From JABDIY01 sp963803845 (GTDB lineage: Bacteria; Actinomycetota; Acidimicrobiia; Acidimicrobiales; SZUA-35), in assembly GCA_963803845.1 (NCBI GenBank), contig CAWDNZ010000004.1, positions 434,001-498,000 of the forward strand: a stretch of DNA of 64,000 bases. Reading direction: 5' to 3'. The notes under the pieces are model-generated. The model ran no database searches. It was not told where the DNA came from and was given only the letters and a program-made list of their open reading frames with translations. Positions within the stretch are counted from its first letter, which is position 1; each line of letters opens with the position of its first letter. A program made the translations under genes and the position numbers. Positions 9,220 to 18,214 of this stretch are shown piece after piece.

Positions 9220-9492
9220 GTGGTTTTCTCGGTCGTCCTGGCCAATCGAAGCCGATTGGCTAGAGCGATTCCGGATCTGGTCCCAGGCGGATCGATGCTG
9301 GATCCTCGAATTGGGAAGGCGCTTGTTCCGCCGGTTCAATTCGCGTGGGCCCTTGAACCGGACGATGAACGCCTGCTTCAATTGATTGCGGAGGGCCTAT
9401 CGATGAAGGCCATTGCGGTTTCCTACCAGACCCGGGCCACCAACGTCGCCGCGCCGGTCGAGAAACCTACTAGTCACGGCATGGAGGATTAG
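9220..9492 (+). CDS. Relic or minimal LuxR-type response-regulator C-terminus
   Basis: This 90-residue protein starts with GTG 3 nt after the previous stop. It resembles the linker and first half of a NarL-type output domain: GGSMLDPRIGKAL matches SSMLDPQVVNALV of the regulator at 13682, and DERLLQLIAEGLSMKAIAVSY resembles the first helices of a LuxR HTH. The receiver is absent and the recognition helix is eroded or missing. It is either a decaying remnant of an ancestral regulator of this operon or a non-DNA-binding mini-protein. It ends 3 nt before the first kinase. Confidence 0.5.
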   Translation: MVFSVVLANRSRLARAIPDLVPGGSMLDPRIGKALVPPVQFAWALEPDDERLLQLIAEGLSMKAIAVSYQTRATNVAAPVEKPTSHGMED

Positions 9493-9495
9493 CAA

Positions 9496-11619
9496 ATGCC
9501 GCAACTTTCCGACTCCGACAGAGTGCACATTGGGCGAGGGATGATCGCGGTGACAATCGTGTCAACAATCGCAGCCGGGGCCATGCTGGCATCCTCGCTG
9601 ACCGGCTCACAGATGTATCACTCCTTCTTGGTTCACAACATCTTGGGTTCGGTACTGGTGGGTGCAGTTGGCTGGTTGCTCATCAGCGCCCAACCCCGTA
9701 ACCGCGCCGGATGGGCACTGGTGTGGGCGTCGTTCTTTCAGGGTGCCGGAATCCTCGGCGCCGCCGCGGTCAGCCTTGACCTGGATCGGTCAGTGCTCGA
9801 TTACGGAGGGGGGAGCAGCCTGATCGGGCTTCGCCCCAGCGACGTGTCTCTGACCGCAGCCATCGGCAACAACCTCGAAAGCTGGACATGGATTCCGGGG
9901 ATTGCCCCCATGTTCACCCTGGCTTTGCTCTGGTTCCCGGACGGCAAGCTTCGCAGCAAGAAGTGGCGGCCGGTTCAGTGGCTCAGCTTCGTTTCTCTAG
10001 CGGTTGCATCAGCCGGATTTGGATGGGCGTATCGGCCCTTTGGTGACTTCATTTACAACGAAGACGCTCCGCTCCTGGGCAAAATCGGTTTCGTGGGACT
10101 GGGCATTTCCGGTGTTCTCGCCATTGCGTCAACGGTGTCGAAGTACACACACTCAAACGGCACTGTAAGGCGCCAGTTCCGTTGGATCGCCTGGACCACA
10201 TCGCTGGTCGCAGCCTCTTGGATCATAGCCACGAGCCTAGATCTGCTAGTTCACGGGCACGGTGGCGGCCCAATCTTCAAGGCCACATCATTGGTTTCCC
10301 TCCCGCTCTACATAGCCGGTTTTGGCATCGCGATATGGAAACACCAACTCTTCGACATCGACGTGGTTATCAGCCGCACGATTATCTACGCGTCCCTCCT
10401 ACTGACCATCGGTGCGCTGTATGTGGGTGTGGTGTTTGGACTTGGCTCGCTAGTCAACAATCGCGAAGCCGACTCAGCTGTGTTCCCGATTGCCACGACC
10501 GTCTTGATCGCCGTTCTGTTTCACCCGGTACGAGCCAGGCTCGAGCGGACCGCTAACCGGATGATCTTCGGGCGCCGGGCCACCCCCTATGAGGTCCTCT
10601 CAGACTTCGCCGGCCGTGTTGCCGCCGCCGACGGCCACGTTCTAACGACCGTGGCCGAATCAATCGGCGCAGGAACCGTTGCGTCGCAGGCTTCGGTTTG
10701 GGCACTACAGGACGGCAAGGCGAGTGTGATCTCCTCTTGGCCCGGGCCCCACTGCCAAGAGACTGTCGATCCGGTACCGGAAACGTGTTTCCCGATCAGT
10801 CACGATGGCCAACTAGTGGGCTATCTCGACCTCCAACTGCCCGTGGGCGAGGATCTACCAGTTGCCGATCAGAACCTCATCAACGACATCATGCCTGGAA
10901 TTGGACTTGCGCTCTGGAACCGGGCCCAGACATCAGACCTGATCCGCGGCATCGCTTCATTGCGAGCGTCGCGTCGGCGGCTGGTTGCAGTTCAGGACGA
11001 AACCCGCCACCGCTTGGAGCGAGATCTTCATGATGGAGCACAACAACGGCTCGTCGCGCTGAAAGTTCGACTGTCCATCGCCCAGCAGATGGCAGCCAAG
11101 AACGGACACATCGCAACAGCAGCCGCATTGGAGAGCCTGTGCAAAAAGGCCGATGCGTCAGTCCAGTCCTTGCGCGCTTTCGCTCGCGGTGTGTACCCAC
11201 CGCTTCTTCAGGCAGAAGGCCTAGAGGCCGCATTATCAGCTCAGCTCGCCCGGTTGGAAATTGATGTTCGCCAGACGATCGATGTTCGCTCCCGCCATCC
11301 CCGAGATCTTGAGTCAACGGTGTATTTCACCGTGGCAGAGACCATCAATTCGCTCTGCTCTGAGGGTGGAGTACATTCGTTGGGAGTTGAGGTGTTAGAG
11401 AGGCGATCTGAGCTGGTGGTGCAGGTTTGGGCGGAGAGGTCTCGATCAGCCGATCACGATGCCGTCCTCCTCTTAAACTTGGCACGTATTGAGAACCGGG
11501 CAAACGCAGTGGGGGGAAGCATTACAACCGTTGACGACGGCGCGGTCACCGTGGTCACTGGTCACTTTCCGGCTGCGAGTTTGTTTCCCGCGTCGGACCG
11601 GCAGTCGGTCTTGACATGA
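9496..11619 (+). CDS. Sensor histidine kinase with His but degenerate ATPase domain
   Basis: A 707-residue NarL-type sensor kinase with about 7-8 N-terminal membrane helices (residues 15-340), a GAF-like region (about 370-480) and a HisKA_3 dimerisation helix. The H-box is intact: ETRHRLERDLHDGAQQRL with phospho-accepting His512 (codon 11029-11031). The ATP-binding domain is not: the N-box reads VAETINSLCSE with Ser619 at the position of the essential Asn, the G1 box (DDGxGF) is replaced by RSRSADHD, and no GLxGxxxR G2 box is seen. It should accept phosphate but not bind ATP productively. It overlaps the next kinase by 4 nt (ATGA) and has GAGG upstream of its ATG. Confidence 0.85.
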   Translation: MPQLSDSDRVHIGRGMIAVTIVSTIAAGAMLASSLTGSQMYHSFLVHNILGSVLVGAVGWLLISAQPRNRAGWALVWASFFQGAGILGAAAVSLDLDRSVLDYGGGSSLIGLRPSDVSLTAAIGNNLESWTWIPGIAPMFTLALLWFPDGKLRSKKWRPVQWLSFVSLAVASAGFGWAYRPFGDFIYNEDAPLLGKIGFVGLGISGVLAIASTVSKYTHSNGTVRRQFRWIAWTTSLVAASWIIATSLDLLVHGHGGGPIFKATSLVSLPLYIAGFGIAIWKHQLFDIDVVISRTIIYASLLLTIGALYVGVVFGLGSLVNNREADSAVFPIATTVLIAVLFHPVRARLERTANRMIFGRRATPYEVLSDFAGRVAAADGHVLTTVAESIGAGTVASQASVWALQDGKASVISSWPGPHCQETVDPVPETCFPISHDGQLVGYLDLQLPVGEDLPVADQNLINDIMPGIGLALWNRAQTSDLIRGIASLRASRRRLVAVQDETRHRLERDLHDGAQQRLVALKVRLSIAQQMAAKNGHIATAAALESLCKKADASVQSLRAFARGVYPPLLQAEGLEAALSAQLARLEIDVRQTIDVRSRHPRDLESTVYFTVAETINSLCSEGGVHSLGVEVLERRSELVVQVWAERSRSADHDAVLLLNLARIENRANAVGGSITTVDDGAVTVVTGHFPAASLFPASDRQSVLT

Positions 11620-13679
11620 TCTCAACCGCGAGCGACCGCCAGCTGAGGATGTTGGGGCGCATTTTAAATGCCGCTGCAATCCTTTCTGCGCCAGTGACGC
11701 TCGGTCTGCTGCTGACCGCCGGACAGCTGAGAAATGCAGTGGAGAGCTACGCGCTTGTCAACGTACTCGCCGGCGTTACATTTGGCTCGCTGGGTTGGTT
11801 GCTCGTCAGCGCCGACCTGCACAATCGACTCACGTGGCTGGTGACCGGCTTCGGAGTCTGCCTCGCTCTTCCCGGAGTGGCCGCCGGAGTATCCCAGGCC
11901 ACCGACGTGCATAGCAGCCTGTCGCCACTTCTCTCAATCGTGTACAACTTGTGGGTCTTCGGGGCGTTCGGAATTCCGACTTTCGGACTCTTGTTGACGC
12001 CCGATGGCAAGTATCACGGGCCTCGTTGGAAAAGGCTCGGCGCAATTTCAGCGGTAGTTATGATCGTTCTTTACATCACGTTCGTGGCGCAATTGTGGCG
12101 GGATGTCAGCATTGACCAAGTCGACTCCGACTCCCCGCTCACCTCCGTTCAGAACGTCGCCTTCTCAGTTTTCTCCCTCTGCGCCTTGGGCTCTCTGGCG
12201 AGTTTGGTTATTCGGTATCGCCAGTCCGGACCCGCCATTCGGCGACGATTGCGGTGGGTGGTTCTTGGAGGTGTCGTCGCCGTACTCGCGGGGATCGCAT
12301 CGTGGTCAGCCTCAGCGCTGGGCGTCGCTTTTCTGACGTTCGGTTTCCCCTTCTTCGCCTTTTGTTATGGCATGGCTATCTGGCGGGACCAACTATTTGA
12401 TGTTGACGTGGTTGTCAGCAGAACAATCCTGTTTGGTTTTCTGGCAGCCTTCATCGGCCTCGTTTACGTATCGGTTGTCTACGGGATCGGATCGCTGATC
12501 GGAAGTTTTGGTGGCGGCGATTGGTTGGCGCTCGTAGCCACCGTAGTTGTAGCGGTCGCTTTCCAACCTGCCCGGGCACGTCTAGAGAGAGCCGCAAACC
12601 GCCTGGTCTATGGAAGCCGAGCTACGCCATATGAAGTATTGGCAGGACTGACCGCACGTATGGGACGGACCGACTCGAGCGAACTGGTGTGGGAGCAGTT
12701 GGCCGAACGCCTAGCCGCCGGAACCGGTGCGACACACACGGTTATTTGGAGGGCGAGTCAAAATGGTTCGTTTGTACCGCTGGGCTCGTGGTCGATTAGC
12801 GGAAGTTCTTACGGTCTCCCAACTGACAACATCCCAGCCGAGGAACTACCGACCGCTTCGGTTCTCATAGAGAGTTCGGGCGACACCCTCGGCGCCCTTA
12901 GCGTTGAGAAGCGACAGGGCGAAGAGCTTCACTCGTCGGAGGCTCAGCTCATTAAGGATCTCGCCGGATCGGCAGCTCTGCTAATGGAAAAGGAACGTCT
13001 GGACGATGCGTTACTTCGGCAGCGCGAAGAAATCTACGACTCGCGCAAAGCGCTGCTGTCCGCCCAAGACACTGAGCGTCAGCGGCTGGAAGAGCAGCTA
13101 AGTCGTGGCACCCAACAACGACTCCGGAGCCTCAAGACCGAACTGAGCAGGGCGGCTCAAACGGCACGCGATGAACACGCCGAGCTAATAGGGGGCCAGC
13201 TCGATGCGTTGACCTCTCAAACTCAGATTGCGCTAGATGAAATCACGGCGTTGGCCCAGGGATTATTCCCCCCGCTACTGGAATCCGAAGGGGTGGGCTC
13301 GGCGTTACGAAACTTCGTTACGAACTCGCCCTTTCCCGTTCTGATCGAGAGCTCGCTGAAGTGTCGCTTCGATATCGATGACGAATTGGCTGTTTACTTC
13401 AGCGTCGCCGAAGCCTTGACCAATGCCGCCAAATATTCTGAAGCGAATGCCGTCGACGTCGAGCTGGCGGAGCACGACGGGGCTCTCACGTTTGTGGTGC
13501 GGGATGACGGCGTTGGATTTGCAGCGGAAAGCATGATGGCTGGCGTAGGCACCGGACTCACTGGCATTCGAGACCGACTGGAGGCTGTCGGGGGAAGTCT
13601 TGAGGTGATTTCGCAGCCAGGCAACGGCACCGAAGTTCGCGGCACAACGGCAGCCCGACAGCTCGCGAAGGTCTCATAG
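11616..13679 (+). CDS. Sensor histidine kinase with intact ATPase but no phospho-accepting His
   Basis: A 687-residue paralogue of the preceding kinase, with about 7 membrane helices, a GAF domain (about 370-470), a HisKA_3-like helix and HATPase_c. The ATP-binding boxes are complete: VAEALTNAAKY with Asn603, RDDGVGF at 629-635, and GTGLTGIRDRLEAVGG. The H-box, however, reads RQRLEEQLSRGTQQRL: the His is Ser496 (codon AGT 13101-13103) and the following Asp is Arg. It cannot phosphorylate itself on the usual residue. Its ATG overlaps the stop of the first kinase, ensuring coupled, near-equal synthesis. The two probably act together, inferred from complementary defects. Confidence 0.85.
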   Translation: MISTASDRQLRMLGRILNAAAILSAPVTLGLLLTAGQLRNAVESYALVNVLAGVTFGSLGWLLVSADLHNRLTWLVTGFGVCLALPGVAAGVSQATDVHSSLSPLLSIVYNLWVFGAFGIPTFGLLLTPDGKYHGPRWKRLGAISAVVMIVLYITFVAQLWRDVSIDQVDSDSPLTSVQNVAFSVFSLCALGSLASLVIRYRQSGPAIRRRLRWVVLGGVVAVLAGIASWSASALGVAFLTFGFPFFAFCYGMAIWRDQLFDVDVVVSRTILFGFLAAFIGLVYVSVVYGIGSLIGSFGGGDWLALVATVVVAVAFQPARARLERAANRLVYGSRATPYEVLAGLTARMGRTDSSELVWEQLAERLAAGTGATHTVIWRASQNGSFVPLGSWSISGSSYGLPTDNIPAEELPTASVLIESSGDTLGALSVEKRQGEELHSSEAQLIKDLAGSAALLMEKERLDDALLRQREEIYDSRKALLSAQDTERQRLEEQLSRGTQQRLRSLKTELSRAAQTARDEHAELIGGQLDALTSQTQIALDEITALAQGLFPPLLESEGVGSALRNFVTNSPFPVLIESSLKCRFDIDDELAVYFSVAEALTNAAKYSEANAVDVELAEHDGALTFVVRDDGVGFAAESMMAGVGTGLTGIRDRLEAVGGSLEVISQPGNGTEVRGTTAARQLAKVS

Positions 13680-13681
13680 CC

Positions 13682-14341
13682 ATGGTTCGCGTCGTTCTCG
13701 CCGAAGACAGCTACATAACCCGCGAAGGGGTGAAAGCCGTTTTAGAGTTCGCAGGAATCGATCTGGTCGGAGTTGCAGAAAACTTCGATGAACTGATGGC
13801 CGAGGTGGCCAAAAGCCAGCCCGACGTGGTTATTACCGACATCCGGATGCCGCCCACTCAAACCGATGAGGGCATTCGTGCCGCCCTCAAGATACGAACC
13901 GAGTTTCCCAAGATCGGTGTAGTCGTCCTTAGCCAGTACGCCGAATCGGCTTATGCATTGGGACTATTTGACGACGGCGCAGGCGGCCTGGCTTACCTGT
14001 TGAAGGAACGAGTTGGTGACGCCGGCAAGTTGGAAGAGGCCGTAAACCGTGTAAGGCAAGGCTCGTCCATGCTGGACCCTCAGGTTGTGAATGCTCTGGT
14101 TGATGGGAAAGCGCGAAGATCGAATAAGAAGGTGGGGCGATTGACGCCCCGTGAGCTTGAAGTGCTCACCGAGATCGCAGGCGGCAAGAGCAACGCTGCG
14201 ATCGCCGCCACACTGTCGCTTTCGCAACGGGCGGTGGAGAAACACATCAACTCGATCTTCACCAAGTTGGATCTCCTACCGGAGGCGGAGTCCAACCGAC
14301 GGGTGAAGGCCGTTCTGACCTTTCTAGGGGAAAGGGATTGA
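13682..14341 (+). CDS. NarL/FixJ-family response regulator
   Basis: A 219-residue regulator. The receiver domain has the acidic pair AEDS (Glu8, Asp9), the phospho-accepting Asp53 in VVITDIRMPP and a switch Lys in YLLKERV. A LuxR-type HTH follows at about residues 148-210 (LTPRELEVLTEIAGGKSNAAIA, then SQRAVEKHINSIFTKLDL). It starts 2 nt after the second kinase and is the obvious output of the kinase pair. Its DNA targets cannot be seen from the window. Confidence 0.9.
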   Translation: MVRVVLAEDSYITREGVKAVLEFAGIDLVGVAENFDELMAEVAKSQPDVVITDIRMPPTQTDEGIRAALKIRTEFPKIGVVVLSQYAESAYALGLFDDGAGGLAYLLKERVGDAGKLEEAVNRVRQGSSMLDPQVVNALVDGKARRSNKKVGRLTPRELEVLTEIAGGKSNAAIAATLSLSQRAVEKHINSIFTKLDLLPEAESNRRVKAVLTFLGERD

Positions 14342-14350
14342 GGTTCGGAG

Positions 14351-14752
14351 ATGAGCTGTCCTAACGCTGCTGTGCAGCCAGTCCGCGTACTTGTGGTTGA
14401 CGACCAACAGGTTTACCGAGACACCGCCCAATTCGTGATCGAGATGAGCGAAGGGTTTGAAGTAGCCGGCGTCGCGCATAGCGGCGAGGACGGAGTCGAG
14501 TTGGCGCGTCGACTAGAGCCGGATCTGATCCTGATGGACATAAACATGCCTGGCATAGACGGTCTCGAGGCAACCAGATTGATCACAACCGAGATGCCTC
14601 ATTGTCGGGTTCTCGTGTACTCGACTCACTCAGCGATGGAGTACGAACGTTTGGCGATCGAGGCCGGCGCCGCTGGGTTCCTGTCGAAATCCTTGCTCGA
14701 CCCAAGCTCGCTGACCGAGTCGTGGCGATCAACCGCACCGAGGTTCGGTTAA
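14351..14752 (+). CDS. Single-domain response regulator (CheY-like receiver)
   Basis: A 133-residue stand-alone receiver with no output domain. It has the acidic pair VVDDQ (Asp17, Asp18), the phosphorylation site Asp63 in LILMDINMPGIDG and the conserved Lys in FLSKSLL. It is the last gene of the operon, 9 nt after the NarL-type regulator. It may act as a phosphate sink, an intermediate in a relay, or be a NarL-type regulator whose output domain was lost. The tail after the receiver is only about 15 residues. Confidence 0.8.
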   Translation: MSCPNAAVQPVRVLVVDDQQVYRDTAQFVIEMSEGFEVAGVAHSGEDGVELARRLEPDLILMDINMPGIDGLEATRLITTEMPHCRVLVYSTHSAMEYERLAIEAGAAGFLSKSLLDPSSLTESWRSTAPRFG

Positions 14753-14852
14753 CCGCCCAATGATTGATCGGCAAGCACCATCGACCTTTCTCAAATGGCA
14801 ATTCAAGCTTGGAAAAGCAAGCAAAGCGCTTGAACCGACGAAAGGTTTGCCA

Positions 14853-15350
14853 ATGACTACTACAGCCGCAATCGATCCAGCCGTTCTCAGCGACCGTCCG
14901 ATTCTGGTCCACTCCGAGGACGCGATGTCGCTGTCGCTCATGCCACCCGAGGACATGAGGTTCCTACTGGCTGGCGACGAGCGCACCCCCGACGTAATCG
15001 ACGCCGTCGTACCGCCGGGGTTCGGTCCGCCCCGCCACCGCCACAAATGGGCTAGCTACGAGGTCGTCATCGAAGGGCAGATCAGAGCCGAGATCAGCGG
15101 TCAAGTCTACGAACTTGGACCAGGAGACTTCCTTTACACACCCCCAGACGCACCACACACATTCATCAATTCAGGGGAGACGCCGGCTCGAGTCGTTGGC
15201 ATGAACCTTCCGGGTGGTTTCCACTCGCTCTACGAAGAGTTCATCGATCTGGCAGCCGCCAGCGGAGGTGTGCCCGACAATCAATCCATGGCCGAGGCTG
15301 CACGACGCCATCAGGCCGAATTGCTTGGTCCTCCGATGCGCATCTCGTAG
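14853..15350 (+). CDS. Cupin-domain protein
   Basis: A 165-residue protein with one cupin barrel. Motif 1 is HRHKWASYEVVIEGQI (the HxH...E metal ligands) and motif 2 is PPDAPHTFINSG, so a metal-binding cupin is likely. The ATG at 14853 follows AAAGG at a good distance; the frame is open to 14760 but the added 31 residues are basic and unlike the family. It may be a small dioxygenase, isomerase or sensor protein. It follows the signalling operon after about 100 nt and could be one of its targets, which is speculation. Confidence 0.75.
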   Translation: MTTTAAIDPAVLSDRPILVHSEDAMSLSLMPPEDMRFLLAGDERTPDVIDAVVPPGFGPPRHRHKWASYEVVIEGQIRAEISGQVYELGPGDFLYTPPDAPHTFINSGETPARVVGMNLPGGFHSLYEEFIDLAAASGGVPDNQSMAEAARRHQAELLGPPMRIS

Positions 15351-15390
15351 TCTCCGAAGTCCCGACGCCATCGATCAAGGAGACTCCTCA

Positions 15391-16686
15391 TCAGCGGCCT
15401 ATCAGGCCATGCTTCCTGGCGGCGATCGTGAGATCGTCTCTGTAGTCAGGATGCGCAACCTCGATGAGGGCACGCGCCCGCTCGGCCAGCGTTCTTCCTC
15501 GCAGCGTTGCAACGCCGAACTCGGTGACCACATGATCAACGGTGTTCTTCATAGTGGTGACCACCGCCCCGGGCTGAAGTGTGGGAACGATACGGGTGGT
15601 GCCGTGGCGGGTGGTGCTGGCCAGGACGATGTAGCCGTCGCCGCCCTTGGAGTATTGCGCGCCGCGGGCAAAGTCTGCCTGGCCACCGCTGCCGGAAAAG
15701 TACCTGGTGCCCAACGTCTCCGATGCGCACTGGCCAACGAGGTCCACTTCGAGGGTGGCGTTGATGGAGACGAAGTTGTCTTCGCGCCCGATGCGGCGCG
15801 GGTCGTTCGTTTCGTTGACGGGCAGGAACAAGACGGCATCGTTGAGGTCCAGGAAGTCATAAAGTCGTTTCGTGCCCAGAGCGAAGGTGGCGACCGAGCG
15901 CCGGTTGTATGCCCGCTTGTTGATGCCGGTGACAGCGCCGGACTCGATGAGGTCCACCATTGGGTCCGCAAAGAGTTCGGTGTGAATGGCCAGGTGTTTC
16001 CGATCGGTGAGCAGTGAGGCAACGCCGGTGGGTATGCCACCGATGCCAAGCTGCATGGTTGCCCCGTCGGGCACCCGTTCGGCTACGCGGCCAGCGATTA
16101 TCAAGTCTCGACCCGATGGCACTGCCGCCGGGACCTCCACAAGGGGATAACTGGCGTGACACCAGGCCAACGCTTCGTCGATGTGCAGCCGGTTCCCACC
16201 GAAGGTTCTGGGCATCTGATCGTTGATCTCCAAAACGAATGGCACCCGGCCGATCAAGGCGGCCGTGTAGCTCCCGGTGACACCGAGTGAGACGTAACCA
16301 TGCGCATCGGGCGGACTAGCGGCGGCCAACACGACAGCCGGCTTCAACTCCGCCAAGAACTGAGGGACCTCGCTGTAGTTGGCTGGCGCGAAATCTATCG
16401 TTCCGGCGCTAAAGGCTGCCCGGGTGATGGGCGAGAGGAACCACGAAACATGACGAAGGTGACCATCTAGTTCACCGCGAATGTAAGGCCGATCCCGGAG
16501 CGCGTGCATCTGGTGCACCCGAACATTTTGGAGTCCACCGGCATTGGCCTCGATCTCATTCATCAACTCCACGGGTTCCCCGTTGGCAATCGGCAGAATG
16601 ATGTCGGCGTTGGGGGGCAGCCAGTCCACGATGGCAGCCGCCACCGCCGCTGGTTCATGGCTGTCACCGGGAATCGTCAATCTCAC
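15391..16686 (-). CDS. Acetyl-CoA hydrolase/transferase (4-hydroxybutyrate CoA-transferase-like)
   Basis: A family I CoA-transferase of about 431 residues that should move CoA between an acyl-CoA and a free acid through a glutamyl-CoA intermediate. The catalytic Glu lies in AIHTELFADPMVDL. The glycine-rich LGIGGIPTGV and the C-terminal VVTEFGVATLRGRTLAERA are typical of the acetyl-CoA hydrolase/4-hydroxybutyrate CoA-transferase family. The frame is open back to 16791, overlapping mutM; a GTG at 16686 leaves the normal domain intact and avoids the overlap, so I prefer it. It is downstream of mutM on the same strand. Confidence 0.85.
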   Translation of the reverse strand: MRLTIPGDSHEPAAVAAAIVDWLPPNADIILPIANGEPVELMNEIEANAGGLQNVRVHQMHALRDRPYIRGELDGHLRHVSWFLSPITRAAFSAGTIDFAPANYSEVPQFLAELKPAVVLAAASPPDAHGYVSLGVTGSYTAALIGRVPFVLEINDQMPRTFGGNRLHIDEALAWCHASYPLVEVPAAVPSGRDLIIAGRVAERVPDGATMQLGIGGIPTGVASLLTDRKHLAIHTELFADPMVDLIESGAVTGINKRAYNRRSVATFALGTKRLYDFLDLNDAVLFLPVNETNDPRRIGREDNFVSINATLEVDLVGQCASETLGTRYFSGSGGQADFARGAQYSKGGDGYIVLASTTRHGTTRIVPTLQPGAVVTTMKNTVDHVVTEFGVATLRGRTLAERARALIEVAHPDYRDDLTIAARKHGLIGR

Positions 16687-16735
16687 ACCCTGAGTGATAG
16701 CCGCCCGGGAACCGATACACCACCATCGGGCTCGG

Positions 16736-17557
16736 TCAACGGCGCTGACACTGGGGACACCACACCGTGGTCCTGGCATCGATGACGCCACTCACCAGAG
16801 CCGTCTCACACCGATAACACGGCAGGCCGGCACGTCCGTATGCCAACAGCGATCGCTGGTTTGACCCCTCCGCTCCGTCTACGTTGCGGTAGTCCTTGAG
16901 CGTTGTCCCCCCATTGGCCAAGCCTTTTTCCAACGCCGATCGGATCTCGGTGAGGAGATCGCCGGCACGCCGTAGCCCCAGCCGCCGAACGGAGGGGTTG
17001 ATCTTGGCCGCCCACAGCGCTTCGTCGGCATAGATGTTGCCGACCCCGGCGATCGGCTTCTGGGAGAGCAGCTGGGTCTTGATCGCCCGCGAACTGGTCT
17101 GAATCGATCGGTGGAACGACGAGGGAGTGAGCTCCGGATCCCAGGGCTCGGGGCCGGCTGAAGCCAGGGTCGGGATGCTGGAATAATCGCCAGCCGGAAC
17201 CACCCGGATCCGGCCGAATCGCCGCACATCATTGAACAACAGGATTTCCGACGGGTGGCCTTCTCTCTCGTCCAAATGCCACCAGGCTCGAAGGTAGGGC
17301 GAATCCAGATCGGTAGATGGTGAGCCGAACGAGATCACCCCGGTCATGCCCAAGTGAACGATCATCTCGCGTGCATCATCCAGTGAGAACACCAGGAACT
17401 TCCCACGGCGACCGAGAGCCACGAACGTTGCGTCCGTTGCGGCGACCGCAGGGGTGAACTTCAACGACCCATGCGACCCCGCCTCTACCACGGTCCTGCC
17501 CACCACACGCGGCTCCAGCGTCCGACGAACCGTTTCGACTTCGGGCAGTTCGGGCAT
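16736..17557 (-). CDS. mutM: Formamidopyrimidine-DNA glycosylase
   Basis: The enzyme (273 residues) excises oxidised purines such as 8-oxoguanine and cleaves the abasic site. The N-terminal MPELPEVETVRR supplies the catalytic Pro1 and Glu2. The helix-two-turn-helix region contains QKPIAGVGNIYADEALW, and the C-terminal zinc finger has four Cys (CYRC ... CPQC). Length is normal. Promoter is at 17565-17570; the gene is divergent from marR, and the two promoters share 43 bp. Confidence 0.95.
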   Translation of the reverse strand: MPELPEVETVRRTLEPRVVGRTVVEAGSHGSLKFTPAVAATDATFVALGRRGKFLVFSLDDAREMIVHLGMTGVISFGSPSTDLDSPYLRAWWHLDEREGHPSEILLFNDVRRFGRIRVVPAGDYSSIPTLASAGPEPWDPELTPSSFHRSIQTSSRAIKTQLLSQKPIAGVGNIYADEALWAAKINPSVRRLGLRRAGDLLTEIRSALEKGLANGGTTLKDYRNVDGAEGSNQRSLLAYGRAGLPCYRCETALVSGVIDARTTVWCPQCQRR

Positions 17558-17564
17558 GGAGAAG

Positions 17565-17570
17565 ACCGTA
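17565..17570 (-). promoter_or_regulatory. -10 box of mutM
   Basis: TACGGT on the minus strand, 7 nt upstream of the ATG at 17557 and without a ribosome binding site, so a leaderless transcript is likely. No clear -35 box. Confidence 0.4.
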
Positions 17571-17588
17571 CTCAGCGATCGTAGAGAC

Positions 17589-17594
17589 TAGTTT
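17589..17594 (+). promoter_or_regulatory. -10 box of the MarR-family gene
   Basis: TAGTTT lies 6 nt before the GTG at 17601. It sits back to back with the mutM -10 box, so the MarR-type protein could control both genes if it binds here. Confidence 0.4.
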
Positions 17595-17600
17595 CGTAGG

Positions 17601-18065
17601 GTGACTCGTTGGCTGACCGAACCCGAACAGGTGGCCTGGCGTTACTTCATAGACGGCGTGCATCGCCTGCTGGAACACCTAGACCAGAGCATGCAAGACA
17701 ACCATGGTATTCCGTTGACCGACTACGAGATTCTTGTCCACTTGTCCGAGGCTCCGGGCGGACGCCTCAGGATGGCCGAGATCGCCGATCACGTGCTCAT
17801 CTCTCGCAGCCGCCTGACCTACCGTGTGGATCGCCTCGTCGAGGCGAGGCTGGTGGTTCGATGCAAAGATGACATTGACAAACGAGGCCTTTTCGCCGAA
17901 ATCACCAAGAAGGGCACCACGCTATTGGAGCAGGCGGCCGCCACCCACGTCGAGGATGTTCAGAGCCATCTGATGGATCACATCGGCGAGGACGATCTCC
18001 AGCGTTTCTCTGACACGTGGCGCTCTGTTGTGGCCCACAGCGCCACCCTCCGGCTTCCCCTCTAG
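17601..18065 (+). CDS. MarR-family transcriptional regulator
   Basis: A 154-residue winged-helix regulator. The core reads LTDYEILVHLSEAPGGRLRM, then the recognition part SRSRLTYRVDRLVEARLV and the wing CKDDIDKRGLFAEITKKG, all typical of MarR proteins that sense small ligands or oxidants. It starts at GTG directly behind a TANNNT box. Divergent from mutM, 43 bp apart; autoregulation through that region is the usual arrangement but no palindrome is obvious. Confidence 0.85.
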   Translation: MTRWLTEPEQVAWRYFIDGVHRLLEHLDQSMQDNHGIPLTDYEILVHLSEAPGGRLRMAEIADHVLISRSRLTYRVDRLVEARLVVRCKDDIDKRGLFAEITKKGTTLLEQAAATHVEDVQSHLMDHIGEDDLQRFSDTWRSVVAHSATLRLPL

Positions 18066-18214
18066 GGAGCGTTATGCCCTCAGGCGGTCGCCCGCAGTCG
18101 GCCCCGCGTACTGGTCGTGCCGACCTGCCATGGATAAGCTTCCATGTGAACACCCAAGACACCGTCATCAACGCCGCTCGTTTGACTCAACGAACGATGA
18201 CAAGCTGACGCGAA

